Source: Methylobacterium frigidaeris | GTDB taxonomy: Bacteria > Pseudomonadota > Alphaproteobacteria > Rhizobiales > Beijerinckiaceae | Assembly (NCBI RefSeq): GCF_022179185.1 | Contig: NZ_BPQJ01000045.1 | Location: 1-54,756 of the forward strand | Reading direction: 5' to 3' | DNA: 54,756 nt | Shown: positions 42,494 to 51,396 of the stretch, piece by piece | How positions within the stretch are numbered: position 1 is the first letter of the stretch | Layout: each line of letters opens with the position of its first letter | Made by a program: the position numbers and the translations under genes | The notes under the pieces: model-generated | The model's database searches: none | Seen by the model: only the letters and a program-made list of their open reading frames with translations | Told to the model about the DNA's origin: nothing

Positions 42494-43008
42494 ATCCGGA
42501 CCCCGCCAGCCTGGAGAACCTGCGCGACCTCGCGCTGCCGCCGCCGGTCCCGCTCTGGCCGCCTGCGCCCGGCTGGTCGATCCTGGCCGCCGGCCTCGCC
42601 GCCGCGTCCCTGGTGGCGGGATGGCGGTCGTGGCGGCGCTACCGCGCGAACGCTTATCGCCGCGAGGCGCGGCGGCAGCTCGACGCCATCGCGCGCCGGG
42701 TCGAGGCCGGCCGGTGCGCGGGGGCGGCGTCCGAGCTGGCCGTCGTGCTGAAGCGGACGGCACTCGCGGCCTATCCCCGCTCCGCGGTGGCCTCGCTGAC
42801 CGGCCCCGCCTGGCTCGGGTTCCTCGACCGGACCGGGCGCACCACCGCCTTCACCGATGGTGCGGCGCGCGGGATCGCGGAATGGACCTTCGCCGGGGAC
42901 CGTGCCGTCCCCGCGGCGGCCCTCAAGGCGGCGCTCCGGGATGCGCGGGCCTGGGTCCGGGCGCATGGGCGGTGGGATGGGCGGTCGGAGGGGACGGACC
43001 GATGCTGA
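42490..43008 (+). CDS. DUF4381 membrane protein
   Basis: 172 residues with LRDLALPPPVPLWPPAPGWSILAAGLAAASLVAGWRSWRRYRANAYRREARRQLDAI, the standard DUF4381 opening: a proline-rich LPPPxxxWPPAPGW segment and a single membrane helix, then a cytoplasmic helical part (VVLKRTALAAYPRSAVASLTGPAWLGFLDRTG). In MoxR/Bat operons it lies between DUF58 and the VWA proteins, as here. It overlaps both neighbours. Role unknown beyond membership of the MoxR-VWA complex. Confidence 0.88.
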   Translation: MNPDPASLENLRDLALPPPVPLWPPAPGWSILAAGLAAASLVAGWRSWRRYRANAYRREARRQLDAIARRVEAGRCAGAASELAVVLKRTALAAYPRSAVASLTGPAWLGFLDRTGRTTAFTDGAARGIAEWTFAGDRAVPAAALKAALRDARAWVRAHGRWDGRSEGTDRC

Positions 43009-44012
43009 CTTTCGCCTATCCCTGGGTCGCTCTTCTCCTGCCACTGCCCTGGCTCGTGTCCCGCCTGGCCCCGCCCCGGGCCGAGCGGCGCGCCGGCCTG
43101 TCCGTGCCGTTCTTCGACGCGCTGGTCGCCCTGACCGGCGCCCGCCCGCAGAGCGGCGCAGTCGTCGCCAGCCGGGCGCGCTGGCGCACCGGCGTGCTCG
43201 CCGCCTGCTGGCTCCTCGCGCTCGCCGCCCTCGCGCGCCCGCAGCGGATCGAGGCGCCGCTCCACAAGGACCAGCCGACCCGCGACCTCCTCCTCCTGGT
43301 CGATCTGTCGGGCTCGATGGATGCCCGCGACTTCCGTGACGCCTCTGGGCGGCCGACCGACCGCCTGACGGCGGTGAAGGGCGTGCTGGACGACTTCCTG
43401 GCACGGCGGCAGGGGGACAGGGTCGGCGTCATCGTGTTCGGCGACGACCCGTTCGTCCTCGTCCCCTTCACGACCGATCTCGCGCTCTGTCGCGAGCTCG
43501 TCCGTGAGACCGCCGTGGGAATGGCCGGGCCGCGGACGGTGCTCGGCGACGCCATCGGCCTCGGCATCACCCTGTTCGACCCATCGCGCGCCCGCGCCCG
43601 GACCATCATCGCCCTGACGGACGGGAACGACACGGCGAGCCGGGTGCCCCCGGCGGAGGCGGCCCGCATCGCCAGGGACAAGGGTATCGTCATCCATGCC
43701 GTGGCCATCGGGGATCCGGCCGCGATCGGGGAGGAGAAGCTCGACGAGGATGCCCTGCGGGAGGTCGCGGCGACCACCGGCGGCGACTTCTCCCGCGCGC
43801 TCGACCGCGAGGCCCTTGCCGGCATCTACCGGCGCCTCGACGCCGTCGAGACCCGTCGGATCGAGACCGTGTCGTTCCGCCCGAGGACCGACCTCTACTG
43901 GGTGCCGCTCGGCCTCGCGCTCCTCCTGAGCATGGGCGCGCAAGGCCTCGGCCTGGCGCTCGCCTCGCGGCCGGCATCGCCGGCGGCCCCGCATTCCGGG
44001 AGCGCGGCATGA
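43002..44012 (+). CDS. BatA-like von Willebrand factor A membrane protein
   Basis: 336 residues. An N-terminal hydrophobic pair (FAYPWVALLLPLPWLVSRL; TGVLAACWLLALAALARP) anchors it. The VWA domain has an intact MIDAS motif, LLLLVDLSGSMDARDF (DxSxS), and FGDDPFVLVPFTTD. LTDGNDTASRVPP completes the metal site. A C-terminal membrane helix (DLYWVPLGLALLLSMGAQG) follows. BatA/BatB proteins cooperate with MoxR in the envelope. Start at ATG 43002 overlaps the DUF4381 tail by 7 bases; its stop overlaps the next VWA gene. Confidence 0.9.
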   Translation: MLTFAYPWVALLLPLPWLVSRLAPPRAERRAGLSVPFFDALVALTGARPQSGAVVASRARWRTGVLAACWLLALAALARPQRIEAPLHKDQPTRDLLLLVDLSGSMDARDFRDASGRPTDRLTAVKGVLDDFLARRQGDRVGVIVFGDDPFVLVPFTTDLALCRELVRETAVGMAGPRTVLGDAIGLGITLFDPSRARARTIIALTDGNDTASRVPPAEAARIARDKGIVIHAVAIGDPAAIGEEKLDEDALREVAATTGGDFSRALDREALAGIYRRLDAVETRRIETVSFRPRTDLYWVPLGLALLLSMGAQGLGLALASRPASPAAPHSGSAA

Positions 44013-44935
44013 CCGGGGTGCTCGCGGATTTCCATGTCCTGCGGCCCTGGGCCCTCGTGCTGCTGGTCCCGGCCGCGGCCCTGTGGTGGCTGACGCGGGC
44101 GCGGGCGGACACGACGATGCGCTGGCGGGAGGTGATCGCGCCCGACCTGCTCCCGCTGTTGACCGCCCCCGGCGGCGAGCGGGGCCGGATCACTCCGGCG
44201 GCCATGCTGGCGCTCGCCTGGATCCTCGGCACGGTCGCCGTCGCCGGGCCGACCTGGACGCGCGAGCCGGTCCCCTTCGCCGCGCCCCAGCCCCCGGTCA
44301 TGCTCGTCCTCCGGGTAACGCCGTCCATGCAGACCGCCGACGTGGCGCCGACCCGGGCCGATCGCGCCTGGCAGAAGGCGTCCGATCTGCTCGCCTTGCG
44401 CGAGGGGGCGGCGGCAGGGCTCGTCGCCTATAGCGGCTCGGCCCACCTCGTCCTGCCGCCGACGCCCGACACTTCCGTGCTCCTGTCGTCGTTCCGCGCC
44501 CTCTCGCCGGAGGTGATGCCGGTCGAGGGCGACCGGCTGGCCGAGGCCGTCTCCCTGGCGGCCCGGACGCTCGCGAGCGGGGGTCAGGGCGGCTCGATCC
44601 TGGTCCTGGCCGATGCGGTCGCGCCGGCTCAGGACGCGCTCCTGCGGGCGGCGGGCGGGGCCGGCGCCCCGCCGATAACGCTGCTGGCGATGGTTCCCCC
44701 CGACCAAACCACCGTGTCCCTCGAAGGCGCGGCCGCCGCCCTCGACGCCGGCCTCGTGCCGCTCTCGCCCGACGATGCCGATGTCCGGCGGATCGCCCGC
44801 CGCCTGGACGTCGCCCGGGCCTCCGTGGGGGACCCGGCCAGCGAGCGCTGGGCGGAGACCGGCTACTGGCTGACGCCGCTGCTGGCCGCCCTCGTGGCGG
44901 GCTGGTTCCGGCGCGGCTGGGTCCTGGCGAGCTGA
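44009..44935 (+). CDS. BatB-like VWA protein with a lost MIDAS aspartate
   Basis: 308 residues with the BatB plan: an N-terminal membrane segment (FHVLRPWALVLLVPAAALWWLTRARADTTM), a second (AAMLALAWILGTVAVAG), then the VWA region. The MIDAS DxSxS site reads LVLRVTPSMQT, so the first metal-ligand Asp is Arg. GLVAYSGSAHLVLPPTPDTSVLLSSFRAL follows as usual. A last helix (YWLTPLLAALVAGWFRRGWVL) ends the chain. The altered MIDAS suggests it acts as a structural rather than metal-dependent partner of the BatA-like protein. ATG 44009 overlaps the preceding stop. Confidence 0.88.
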   Translation: MTGVLADFHVLRPWALVLLVPAAALWWLTRARADTTMRWREVIAPDLLPLLTAPGGERGRITPAAMLALAWILGTVAVAGPTWTREPVPFAAPQPPVMLVLRVTPSMQTADVAPTRADRAWQKASDLLALREGAAAGLVAYSGSAHLVLPPTPDTSVLLSSFRALSPEVMPVEGDRLAEAVSLAARTLASGGQGGSILVLADAVAPAQDALLRAAGGAGAPPITLLAMVPPDQTTVSLEGAAAALDAGLVPLSPDDADVRRIARRLDVARASVGDPASERWAETGYWLTPLLAALVAGWFRRGWVLAS

Positions 44936-44946
44936 GGAGCGGTTCG

Positions 44947-45639
44947 ATGGCCTTCCGGAGATTCGCCTCCCTGCTCGGGCGCCTCGGCGACGCGGCGCGG
45001 GTGCATCCCTACGCCGTCGTGGCGGCCTCGACCGCGCTGGGTCTGGGGCTCGCCGCCGCCCGGCTCGGTCCGGCGGACCTGTTCGCCTCGCCGGACCAGC
45101 GGGGCCGGTGGCACGTCGAGCGTGGGAGTTTCCGGGCAGCGGCGGCCGCCTTCGAGAACCCGCTCTGGCGCGGCATCGCCCTGTTCCGGGCCGGTGAGTT
45201 CAAGCAGGCTGCGCAGGTGCTCGGCGGCCTCGGCACCGCCCAGGCGGCATACGACCACGGCAACGCCCTCGTGATGCTCGGACAGTACGATCGAGCGGCC
45301 CAGCTTTACGCCCGCGCGCTGGAGCTCCGCCCGGACTGGCCCGACGCCGAAGCCAACCGCACCCTGGCGCAGCTGCGCGCCGCCCGCATGAGAACGGAGG
45401 GCGGTGAGACCGGCGACACCGAGTCCCGCGCCGACGCGGTCGTCTATGACCGCACGAAGGAGAGCGCCGGAGAGGGCGAGGACACGGAGGTGGCCGGCGG
45501 CGCGCCGATGAGCGACGAGGCGGCCCGGGCTCTCTGGCTGCGGCGGGTCCAGACCCGTCCGGGCGACTTCCTGCGAGCCAAGTTCTCCTACCAGCTGCAG
45601 AACGCGCCCGCGGCTGACCCTGAGGAGCGCCGGCGATGA
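44947..45639 (+). CDS. TPR membrane protein (BatC-like)
   Basis: 230 residues. A membrane helix (HPYAVVAASTALGLGLAAARL) is followed by tetratricopeptide-like helices: FENPLWRGIALFRAGEFKQAAQVLGGLGTAQAAYDHGNALVMLGQYDRAAQLYARALELRPDWPDAEANRTLA. An acidic linker (GGETGDTESRADA...GEGEDTEVAG) leads to a conserved tail RALWLRRVQTRPGDFLRAKFSYQLQ. BatC-type TPR proteins scaffold the MoxR/VWA complex on the periplasmic side. The stop overlaps the BatD-like ATG. Confidence 0.88.
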   Translation: MAFRRFASLLGRLGDAARVHPYAVVAASTALGLGLAAARLGPADLFASPDQRGRWHVERGSFRAAAAAFENPLWRGIALFRAGEFKQAAQVLGGLGTAQAAYDHGNALVMLGQYDRAAQLYARALELRPDWPDAEANRTLAQLRAARMRTEGGETGDTESRADAVVYDRTKESAGEGEDTEVAGGAPMSDEAARALWLRRVQTRPGDFLRAKFSYQLQNAPAADPEERRR

Positions 45640-46961
45640 CGCGCCTTGGGCTGCTCCTCCTCTCGGCCGTCGTCGCCTGCCCGCTCGCCATGGCCGAAGA
45701 GGCCGGCGGCGTGGTCGTCCGCCAGGGCGTCCGGCCCGCCAGCGCGGTCGTCGGCCAGCGCGTGTCGGTCTTCGTCGACGTGCTGTTCCCCGGCGAGATG
45801 CCGGTCCCGCCGCAGGTCCGGCTGCCCGAGGTGCCGGGCGCGCAGGTCTTTCGGTTCGAGAGCCAGGCGACCGTCCTTGAGGACCGCGTGAACGGGAGCC
45901 CGTATGCCGGCCAGCGCTTCGAGTTCGCCCTGTTCCCCCGCCGCGGCGGGACCCTGAGCGTTCCTCCTGCCGAGGTGATCCTGCTCGACCGCCAGCGCGA
46001 GGCGGCAGGAATTCTCTCCGGCCAGGCGGCGGCCCTGGCGGTCCGGGTACCGCCGGGCCTTGATGCCTCCCGGCCTGTGGTCGCGACCACCCGGCTGAGC
46101 CTCGACCAGCGCTGGGAGCCGTCGCCGCCGGGCGGCATCGCGGCCGGCGGTGCCCTGAGGCGGATCATCATCCGCGAGGCCGAGGACGTGCCGGCCCTCG
46201 CGATGCAGGACCTGCGCGGCCCGATGCCCGAGGGCGTGCGCGCCTATTCCGATCCGCCGGACGCCGACGATCGCAGCCATCGCGACACCCTGATCGGACG
46301 GCGGCTCGACCGGATCACCTACGTGTTCGAGACGGCCGGGGAGTTCCGGCTTCCCGCCCTGCGCCAGCCCTGGTGGGACCTCGGCGCCCAAACCCTTCGC
46401 CAGGCCGAGGCCCCCGGCGCGAGCGTGCACGTCCAGGCCCGGCCGCCGGATGCGAGAGCCCCCGTCCTCGAGAGGGCGGGGCGCCTGACCTGGTTCGCCT
46501 ACCCCCTCGTTCTGGTCACGCTCGCGGCCCTGCTCTGGGCCGGCCGACGGACGTCCAAGGCCATCCTCGCCTGGCGACGGGCGCAGCGCCGGTCCGAGCG
46601 CGCGGCGTTCCGCCGCCTCCGGCGCGCGTGCCGGGGCCCGCATCCCCGGCCGGCCTACGCCGCCCTGCATCGGTGGCGGAGCCGCCTCGGGGAGACCATC
46701 GGGGCGAGCCGGATGCCCGACGCCGCCATCGACGCCGCCGCCGGCCGCCTGTCCGCTGTCCTGTTCGGGGGAGCCTCGCCGACGTCGTGGACCTCCGCGG
46801 ATGCAGGGCGGCTCGGCGCCCGGCTCGGCGAGCTTCGCGAGGCGGCTTTGGCGGCGGCAGCACCGACCGGCGATGCGACGCGGCTGCCGCCGCTCAACCC
46901 TGCCGTCCGCTCCTCGGTCCCGCCGAGGATGATCCGGGAGCCCATGAGGAGGTTGCCATGA
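45636..46961 (+). CDS. BatD-like membrane protein
   Basis: 441 residues. A signal peptide (RLGLLLLSAVVACPLAMAEEAGG) is followed by beta-rich domains typical of BatD (VRPASAVVGQRVSVFVDVLFPGEMPVPPQVRLPEVPGAQVFRFESQAT... FALFPRRGGTLSVPPAEVILLD). A membrane helix near residue 285 (LTWFAYPLVLVTLAALLWAG) and a cytoplasmic helical tail with AYAALHRWRSRLGE come after. BatD is the large envelope partner of BatABC. The first part is expected in the periplasm. Its stop overlaps the PRC-barrel-like gene. Confidence 0.88.
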   Translation: MTRLGLLLLSAVVACPLAMAEEAGGVVVRQGVRPASAVVGQRVSVFVDVLFPGEMPVPPQVRLPEVPGAQVFRFESQATVLEDRVNGSPYAGQRFEFALFPRRGGTLSVPPAEVILLDRQREAAGILSGQAAALAVRVPPGLDASRPVVATTRLSLDQRWEPSPPGGIAAGGALRRIIIREAEDVPALAMQDLRGPMPEGVRAYSDPPDADDRSHRDTLIGRRLDRITYVFETAGEFRLPALRQPWWDLGAQTLRQAEAPGASVHVQARPPDARAPVLERAGRLTWFAYPLVLVTLAALLWAGRRTSKAILAWRRAQRRSERAAFRRLRRACRGPHPRPAYAALHRWRSRLGETIGASRMPDAAIDAAAGRLSAVLFGGASPTSWTSADAGRLGARLGELREAALAAAAPTGDATRLPPLNPAVRSSVPPRMIREPMRRLP

Positions 46962-47377
46962 CCGGCCAGCCACGAGACGTCGCCGGGACGGCGACCACGC
47001 TCGTCATCGTGCTCCTGCATCTCGCGGGGGCAGTCCCGGCCCGGGCACAGGCCCCCATCCCCTTCGACCCGTCGGACGGCTGGGACAATGCCTATTACCA
47101 GATCATGGCGAAGGAGCTCCGGCAGCTCGGCCTGAACAAGACGGTCTATTCCTCAGACGGCCACGCGGTCGGGCGCATCATCGACGTGCGCACCACGCCG
47201 GACGGCATGCACGAGGCCGCCATCATCCGCGTCCGTCGCCTGATGGGCGGAGGGCAGATCGCCCTCCCGTTCTACCGCCTGTCCAAACGGGATGGCCGTC
47301 TCGTCGCGATGGACGACCGGGCGACGGTGTCCGCGATGGAGCGGCTGGACACTCCCGGCCCGGGCGCCCGCCGATGA
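46958..47377 (+). CDS. Small secreted PRC-barrel-like protein
   Basis: 139 residues. A signal peptide (ATTLVIVLLHLAGAVPARAQ) precedes WDNAYYQIMAKELRQLGLNKTVYSSDGHAVGRIIDVRTTPDGMHEAAIIRVRRLMGGGQIALPFYRLSKRDGRLV. The pattern V-S-D-G-H-x-V-G-x-I-x-D followed by basic strand residues resembles PRC-barrel folds. Function unknown; small exported PRC proteins are common in Hyphomicrobiales envelopes. It overlaps both adjoining genes and so belongs to the cluster. Confidence 0.75.
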   Translation: MTGQPRDVAGTATTLVIVLLHLAGAVPARAQAPIPFDPSDGWDNAYYQIMAKELRQLGLNKTVYSSDGHAVGRIIDVRTTPDGMHEAAIIRVRRLMGGGQIALPFYRLSKRDGRLVAMDDRATVSAMERLDTPGPGARR

Positions 47378-48216
47378 ACGCCCGGGCGCGCCTCCTGCCC
47401 CTCATCCTCGCGGCCTGCATCCTGCCCTGGGCGAGCACGGCCGGACCGAGCATGCAGGACGGCGGGCATGTCCGAGTCGTCTACGAGGCTCCGAGGACGG
47501 CCGCCTATCGCGGCATCTACCGGGAGATGCGGGAGCACCGCGTCCTGGAGCGGGTCGGTGCCGTCATCGGCCTCGTCCGCCTGCCGACCCGGCTGACCTA
47601 CCGGCTCAAGGAATGCGCCGGCGAGCTCAACGCCTGGTACGCGCCCGAGAGCCGGAGCGTCACCGTCTGCTACGAGCTCCTCGCCAGCGTGGCGCAGGCC
47701 GCTCCCCGGACGAAGTCGCCGGCGGGCGTCACGCGACAGGAGGCGATCCGGGGACCGGTCTTCCAGATCCTGCTGCACGAGAGCAGCCACGCCCTGTTCG
47801 ACCTTCTCGATGTGCCCATCCTCGGGCGCGAGGAGGACGCCGCCGACCAAATCGCCTCGCTGATCCTGCTGCACCTCTCCCCGGCCGATGCCCGCATGGT
47901 GGTGATGGGCAGCGGCTACTACTTCGCGACGACCGCGAGGGACGAGCCCGTCGACAGGGGCGCCTTCGCGGACGTGCACGGCCTGTCCTGGCAGCGCTTC
48001 TACAACCTGACCTGCATGGCCTACGGCTCGGACGAGCGGCGCTTTCGCACCATCGTGGCCAAGGACGTCCTGCCGAAGGAGCGGGCCGAGGGCTGCGGCC
48101 AGGAATACGCGCAGGTCGCCTTCGCCTTCCGCAGGCTGATCGGCCCCCACCTGCGCGTGCGCCCGGGCGGGGATGAGCGGCTGCGACGCGCCTTCCGCTC
48201 CGCCTTCAGGTCGTGA
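47374..48216 (+). CDS. DUF4344 putative metallopeptidase, exported
   Basis: 280 residues. It has a lipoprotein-like or Sec signal (LLPLILAACILPWASTAG), then HVRVVYEAPRTAAYRGIYREMREHRVLERV and CAGELNAWYAPESRSVTVCYELL. A zincin HExxH motif is LLHESSHALFD (H135, E136, H139), followed by a GREEDAADQIA stretch supplying a third acidic ligand (E153/D155). DUF4344 proteins are presumed zinc peptidases. It is the last intact gene of the sulfatase/MoxR cluster and may process one of its products. Confidence 0.87.
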   Translation: MNARARLLPLILAACILPWASTAGPSMQDGGHVRVVYEAPRTAAYRGIYREMREHRVLERVGAVIGLVRLPTRLTYRLKECAGELNAWYAPESRSVTVCYELLASVAQAAPRTKSPAGVTRQEAIRGPVFQILLHESSHALFDLLDVPILGREEDAADQIASLILLHLSPADARMVVMGSGYYFATTARDEPVDRGAFADVHGLSWQRFYNLTCMAYGSDERRFRTIVAKDVLPKERAEGCGQEYAQVAFAFRRLIGPHLRVRPGGDERLRRAFRSAFRS

Positions 48217-48226
48217 GGAGCCGCCG

Positions 48227-48420
48227 ATGGAGTTCATCGACATCGTCGCCTGGATCGTCCTCGCCGTCGTCGCCCTGACGCTCGTGGCGGCCGTCGTCGC
48301 CCTCGGGGCGATGCCCCGATGCCCGGGCGCATCGCGCGCCGGCGCGGGCATCCCTGGGCGCAGGCCGTCGCGGTTGGAAGCTTGGCCACCCTGATCTGCG
48401 GCTTCGTGTTTTCCCGCGGC
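48227..48420 (+). pseudogene. DUF3302 inner-membrane protein broken by an 8-bp duplication
   Basis: ATG 48227 (GAGGAG upstream) starts MEFIDIVAWIVLAVVALTLVAAVVALGAM, the DUF3302/YiaW opening. The sequence gatgcccc is repeated at 48310-48317 and 48318-48325; removing one copy joins the frame to PGRIARRRGHPWAQAVAVGSLATLICGFVFSR, the rest of the family. As is, the first frame ends at 48394 as an unrelated tail. The family match stops near 48420, where a different remnant begins, so the 3' end is also lost; the shifted frame runs to TGA 48457-48459. Confidence 0.75.
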
Positions 48421-48422
48421 GA

Positions 48423-48785
48423 CGCGACGGCGAGTTCGCCATCTGCCTGCGGGGCGTGAACGTGCCGTTGCTCCCCGACGTCAAGCGCATCGACCTGCCG
48501 GTGAGATCCTCCCGCGTCCTGCTGCGTGTCGGGCTGGGCTCGGATCCGGACGAGGCGGTGCGCCTCCAGCACCGGTTCACGCTCCGCACCACCGGGTCGC
48601 CGACGCTGCCCGACATTCCGGTCACTCCGGCCTTCGACCTGGAGAGGCTGCCCGGCGTCATCGTCAACGGCTGGGCCCAGCCCGCGGCGGTCGGCAACTA
48701 CGACCTCGACTACGTGGCGCGCACGCTCATCACCGACGGCGGCATCCGGGCCAACGTGATGCCCGAGGTCCTGTACTATCGAGCG
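48423..48785 (+). pseudogene. DUF1254-like C-terminal remnant
   Basis: The frame RDGEFAICLRGVNVPLLPDVKRIDLPVRSSRVLLRVGLGSDPDEAVRLQHRFTLRT resembles the VPxGVKRIxxPTxxxxxLGR...Q..F.L part of DUF1254 proteins. NGWAQPAAVGNYDLDYVARTLITDGGIRANVMPEVLYY resembles their GNYGTDYLxRAxVAxxGLGANxPEDAVY part. The ~100 residues usually between these are absent, and no N-terminal part is present. Such genes accompany sulfatase/HAD clusters in related bacteria. Sequence beyond ~48785 is unrelated. The assignment is from memory of the family pattern. Confidence 0.55.
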
Positions 48786-48953
48786 TCGCATGGGTGGGGT
48801 GAGGGAGCCGGGGCGAGGGACGGATACCGGGGCGCCGAGACCGTCGCGAGCGGGCGAATATCGCGTCTTGACTCCGGCCCCGATCCTGGCGTGGATCGGT
48901 CGCACGGCCGCGTTCACGCCGCATCTCGTCGCCTTGGCTCCGTACGATCAGCC

Positions 48954-50915
48954 TTATTTATCCTGATTCTGTGGTGCGTAAGTGACGATCGGCCGCGCGA
49001 TCGCACTGATCCCGTTGGTTTGGAAGGCCTGTTGCACGGCAGCGAGCGTCGCCTTGCGAATCGCGAATTGGTGGCCGGCACGAGCCTTGAATTTCCCGCG
49101 AATGACGAGCGTTCCTTCGTCGACGGATGCGATTCCCTGGCTCTTGAACGTCTCCAGGATGTCGGGCTTCAGATCGGGATTGTCTGCGATGTCCTGACCG
49201 ATCTGCTTGAAGATCTTGCGCACCTTGTCGACATCGGTGTCGAACGCGACCCGGAAGGCCAGCTTCTCGATGACCCAGTCGCAGCTGTAGTTCTGCACCT
49301 TTCCGATCTGCCCGTAGGGGATCGTGGCGAGCGCCCCTCGCGGGTGCCGAAGCGAGACCGAGCGGATCGAGATCTTCTCCACCCGGCCCTTGGCGCCCAC
49401 AGTCTCGATGTACTCGCCGAGGCGGAACGCGTCGTCCGCGAGGAAGAACAAGCCCGAAACCACGTCCTTCACCAGCGATTGCGAGCCGAAGCCGATCGCG
49501 AGACCGAAGACCGACAACCCGGTCACCAGGGGCCACACGTTGATCCCGACCGCCAGGAGGATCGACAGCACCGCGAGTGTGGCGAGTCCCGCCTTCGACG
49601 CCCCGACCACGAGGGGGAGGATCGTGCCGAGCCGCGTGTGCGGGGCCGGGTCGGCCTCCTCATCGGCGTGGTGGCCTCCTTGCGCGGCCCTCTCCTCGCT
49701 CAGAAGGCGGTCGGAGGCCACGCCGACCAGGTTCCAGAGATAGGCGGTGGCCAGCGCGACGGCGGTGATCCCCAGGGTGACCCGGACCAGCGTCCCGAGC
49801 TGGATACCCAACCCCGACGCGGCGGGGGCTCCCCACATGGCGGCGAGGGCCGCGCCGATCAGTGCGGCGAGCGCCAGGCGGGTGGTGCGGCGGGCCGCCA
49901 CCGAGGCCGCCGACACCGTCTCGGCCCTGAAGCCGCGCTCGGCCCAGACGACGATCAGGCCGTCGACATGGGGCCACATCAGCGCCAGGATCAGCGTGAC
50001 GAGGGTGGCGAGCGACGGCAGGGGGCGGCCGAGCGTCGTCGCCACCTGCAGCACGACGACCGTCACGACGACGATGCCGACGGCGATCGCCGGCCAGCGG
50101 CGGGCCAGGAAGCGCCGCCGGCGCGATCGGGGGCGAGGGCCCGCGAGCGTGGCCGCCAGCGGCCGGCGCGAACCGGCATAGGCCGTGATCATCAGGCCGG
50201 CGGTCGGCAGCGCGACGAACGCCGTTCCGACGAGATCCTGCAGGCCGCTTCCGGCGCCCCAGGCGGCCAGGGTTCTCAGGACGGCGATGCCGCCGAGCGC
50301 CCAGGCCACGGCCGCGGCCAGCCCATTAGCGAGCGGGGCGAGGCGCTTGCGGCGCGCGGCGGGGGACGCCGCCACGATCGTCGCCCCGATCAGGGTCGAG
50401 GCGAGCGCGGCCAACGGGATGACGAATGCCCAGGTGCGGAAGGTGCGACGCGCGGCCTCGGCCTCCCCGGCGACGAGGTAGGCCACGACGAGGCCCACCC
50501 CCAACGCGGCGACCGCCGAGACCGCAGCGCGGACGATCGACGTGTCGCGCCTCCGGGTTGCGGCACCGAGGGCGCGGGCCGTCGCCCAATGGGCCGCGAG
50601 GCCCGCGGCCACGACGGCGACGATCCCGGCCAGGAGCTTCGCCGGAGGCCAGCCGGCGGCGGCGAGCGTGGACCAGAGGAGGTCGAGATCGAGACCGGCC
50701 GCCCCCATCCGCGCGAGCCGCTCCCGCAGCCCCGTCGAGAACGCCGCCGCGGCGCGCTCCAGAGGCTCGATCACCGCCTCGGACCAATCGGCGGCGTCGG
50801 GTGAGGCGAGGGCCGGACTCCCTCCCACGGTCAGGATGACGCCCAGGAGGCCGACAGGGACGGGCGCGGCGGACCTCGGCACGCGAGTCGGGTCTGAGCA
50901 GGGTCGACCGACCAC
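48954..50915 (-). CDS. MscS-family mechanosensitive channel, long form
   Basis: 653 residues. A signal-like N-terminus (PVGLLGVILTVGGSPALASPDA) precedes many hydrophobic helices (at least nine). The MscS core follows: LFVTGLS-type helix with FGLAIGFGSQSLVKDVVSGLFFLADDAFRLGEYIETVGAKGRVEKISIRSVSLRHPRGALATIPYGQIGKVQNYS, then the cytoplasmic alpha/beta domain (FRVAFDTDVDKVRKIFKQIG). It relieves turgor on osmotic downshift. The start is GTG at 50913-50915; no better start with a ribosome site was seen. It converges with the remnant-laden end of the sulfatase cluster. Confidence 0.9.
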   Translation of the reverse strand: MVGRPCSDPTRVPRSAAPVPVGLLGVILTVGGSPALASPDAADWSEAVIEPLERAAAAFSTGLRERLARMGAAGLDLDLLWSTLAAAGWPPAKLLAGIVAVVAAGLAAHWATARALGAATRRRDTSIVRAAVSAVAALGVGLVVAYLVAGEAEAARRTFRTWAFVIPLAALASTLIGATIVAASPAARRKRLAPLANGLAAAVAWALGGIAVLRTLAAWGAGSGLQDLVGTAFVALPTAGLMITAYAGSRRPLAATLAGPRPRSRRRRFLARRWPAIAVGIVVVTVVVLQVATTLGRPLPSLATLVTLILALMWPHVDGLIVVWAERGFRAETVSAASVAARRTTRLALAALIGAALAAMWGAPAASGLGIQLGTLVRVTLGITAVALATAYLWNLVGVASDRLLSEERAAQGGHHADEEADPAPHTRLGTILPLVVGASKAGLATLAVLSILLAVGINVWPLVTGLSVFGLAIGFGSQSLVKDVVSGLFFLADDAFRLGEYIETVGAKGRVEKISIRSVSLRHPRGALATIPYGQIGKVQNYSCDWVIEKLAFRVAFDTDVDKVRKIFKQIGQDIADNPDLKPDILETFKSQGIASVDEGTLVIRGKFKARAGHQFAIRKATLAAVQQAFQTNGISAIARPIVTYAPQNQDK

Positions 50916-51396
50916 AACAGGGGGTGTCCCGTCCTCGAAGCTGGAGCAGCATCGAAGCTTACGTGATTCAGACAGGTGTTGGAAGCTGCCGGACAGGCCT
51001 CGTTGTCAGGGTTCATCGATGGTTGATTGGTCCGGAAAGCCTGGGACGCCGTGCGATCAGGCCTCCAGGACGGCGTTCATCTGATCCTGTGCGCAACGGC
51101 GAGCGGCGAAGCTTGTCCGGAAGGTGACGGGCCTGCCGCCCCCCCCCACACACCCGCGACGGGTTCCATGCACGAGGCTTGGGGTTGCGGGACACGCCAC
51201 GGTCGACGTCGTCTGCGAAGCGCTGATGCTGGTGGCTACGATCGTCTCGAAGGAACACCGTCTGACATCGGGGCGCGGTCCGAACCTGCATGCACGTGCC
51301 TGCCTTCACGGCGACACCGCCATGCCCGGCCTGCCCACCCGCTGCGCCGGGTTCTGGGATTGCCCCGGATCGGATAATGCCGGCGGAGTCTGCAGC
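50916..51396. other. Gap without recognisable gene
   Basis: About 480 bp between the MscS start and the transposase scrap. Open frames occur on both strands, but none shows family resemblance. A run of ten C occurs at about 51139. It probably includes the MscS promoter. Confidence 0.45.

Noticed and set aside
51139..51150. Run of ten C as a phase-variable tract
   Set aside because: It is not inside or close to the start of a recognisable gene, so slippage would have no evident effect.
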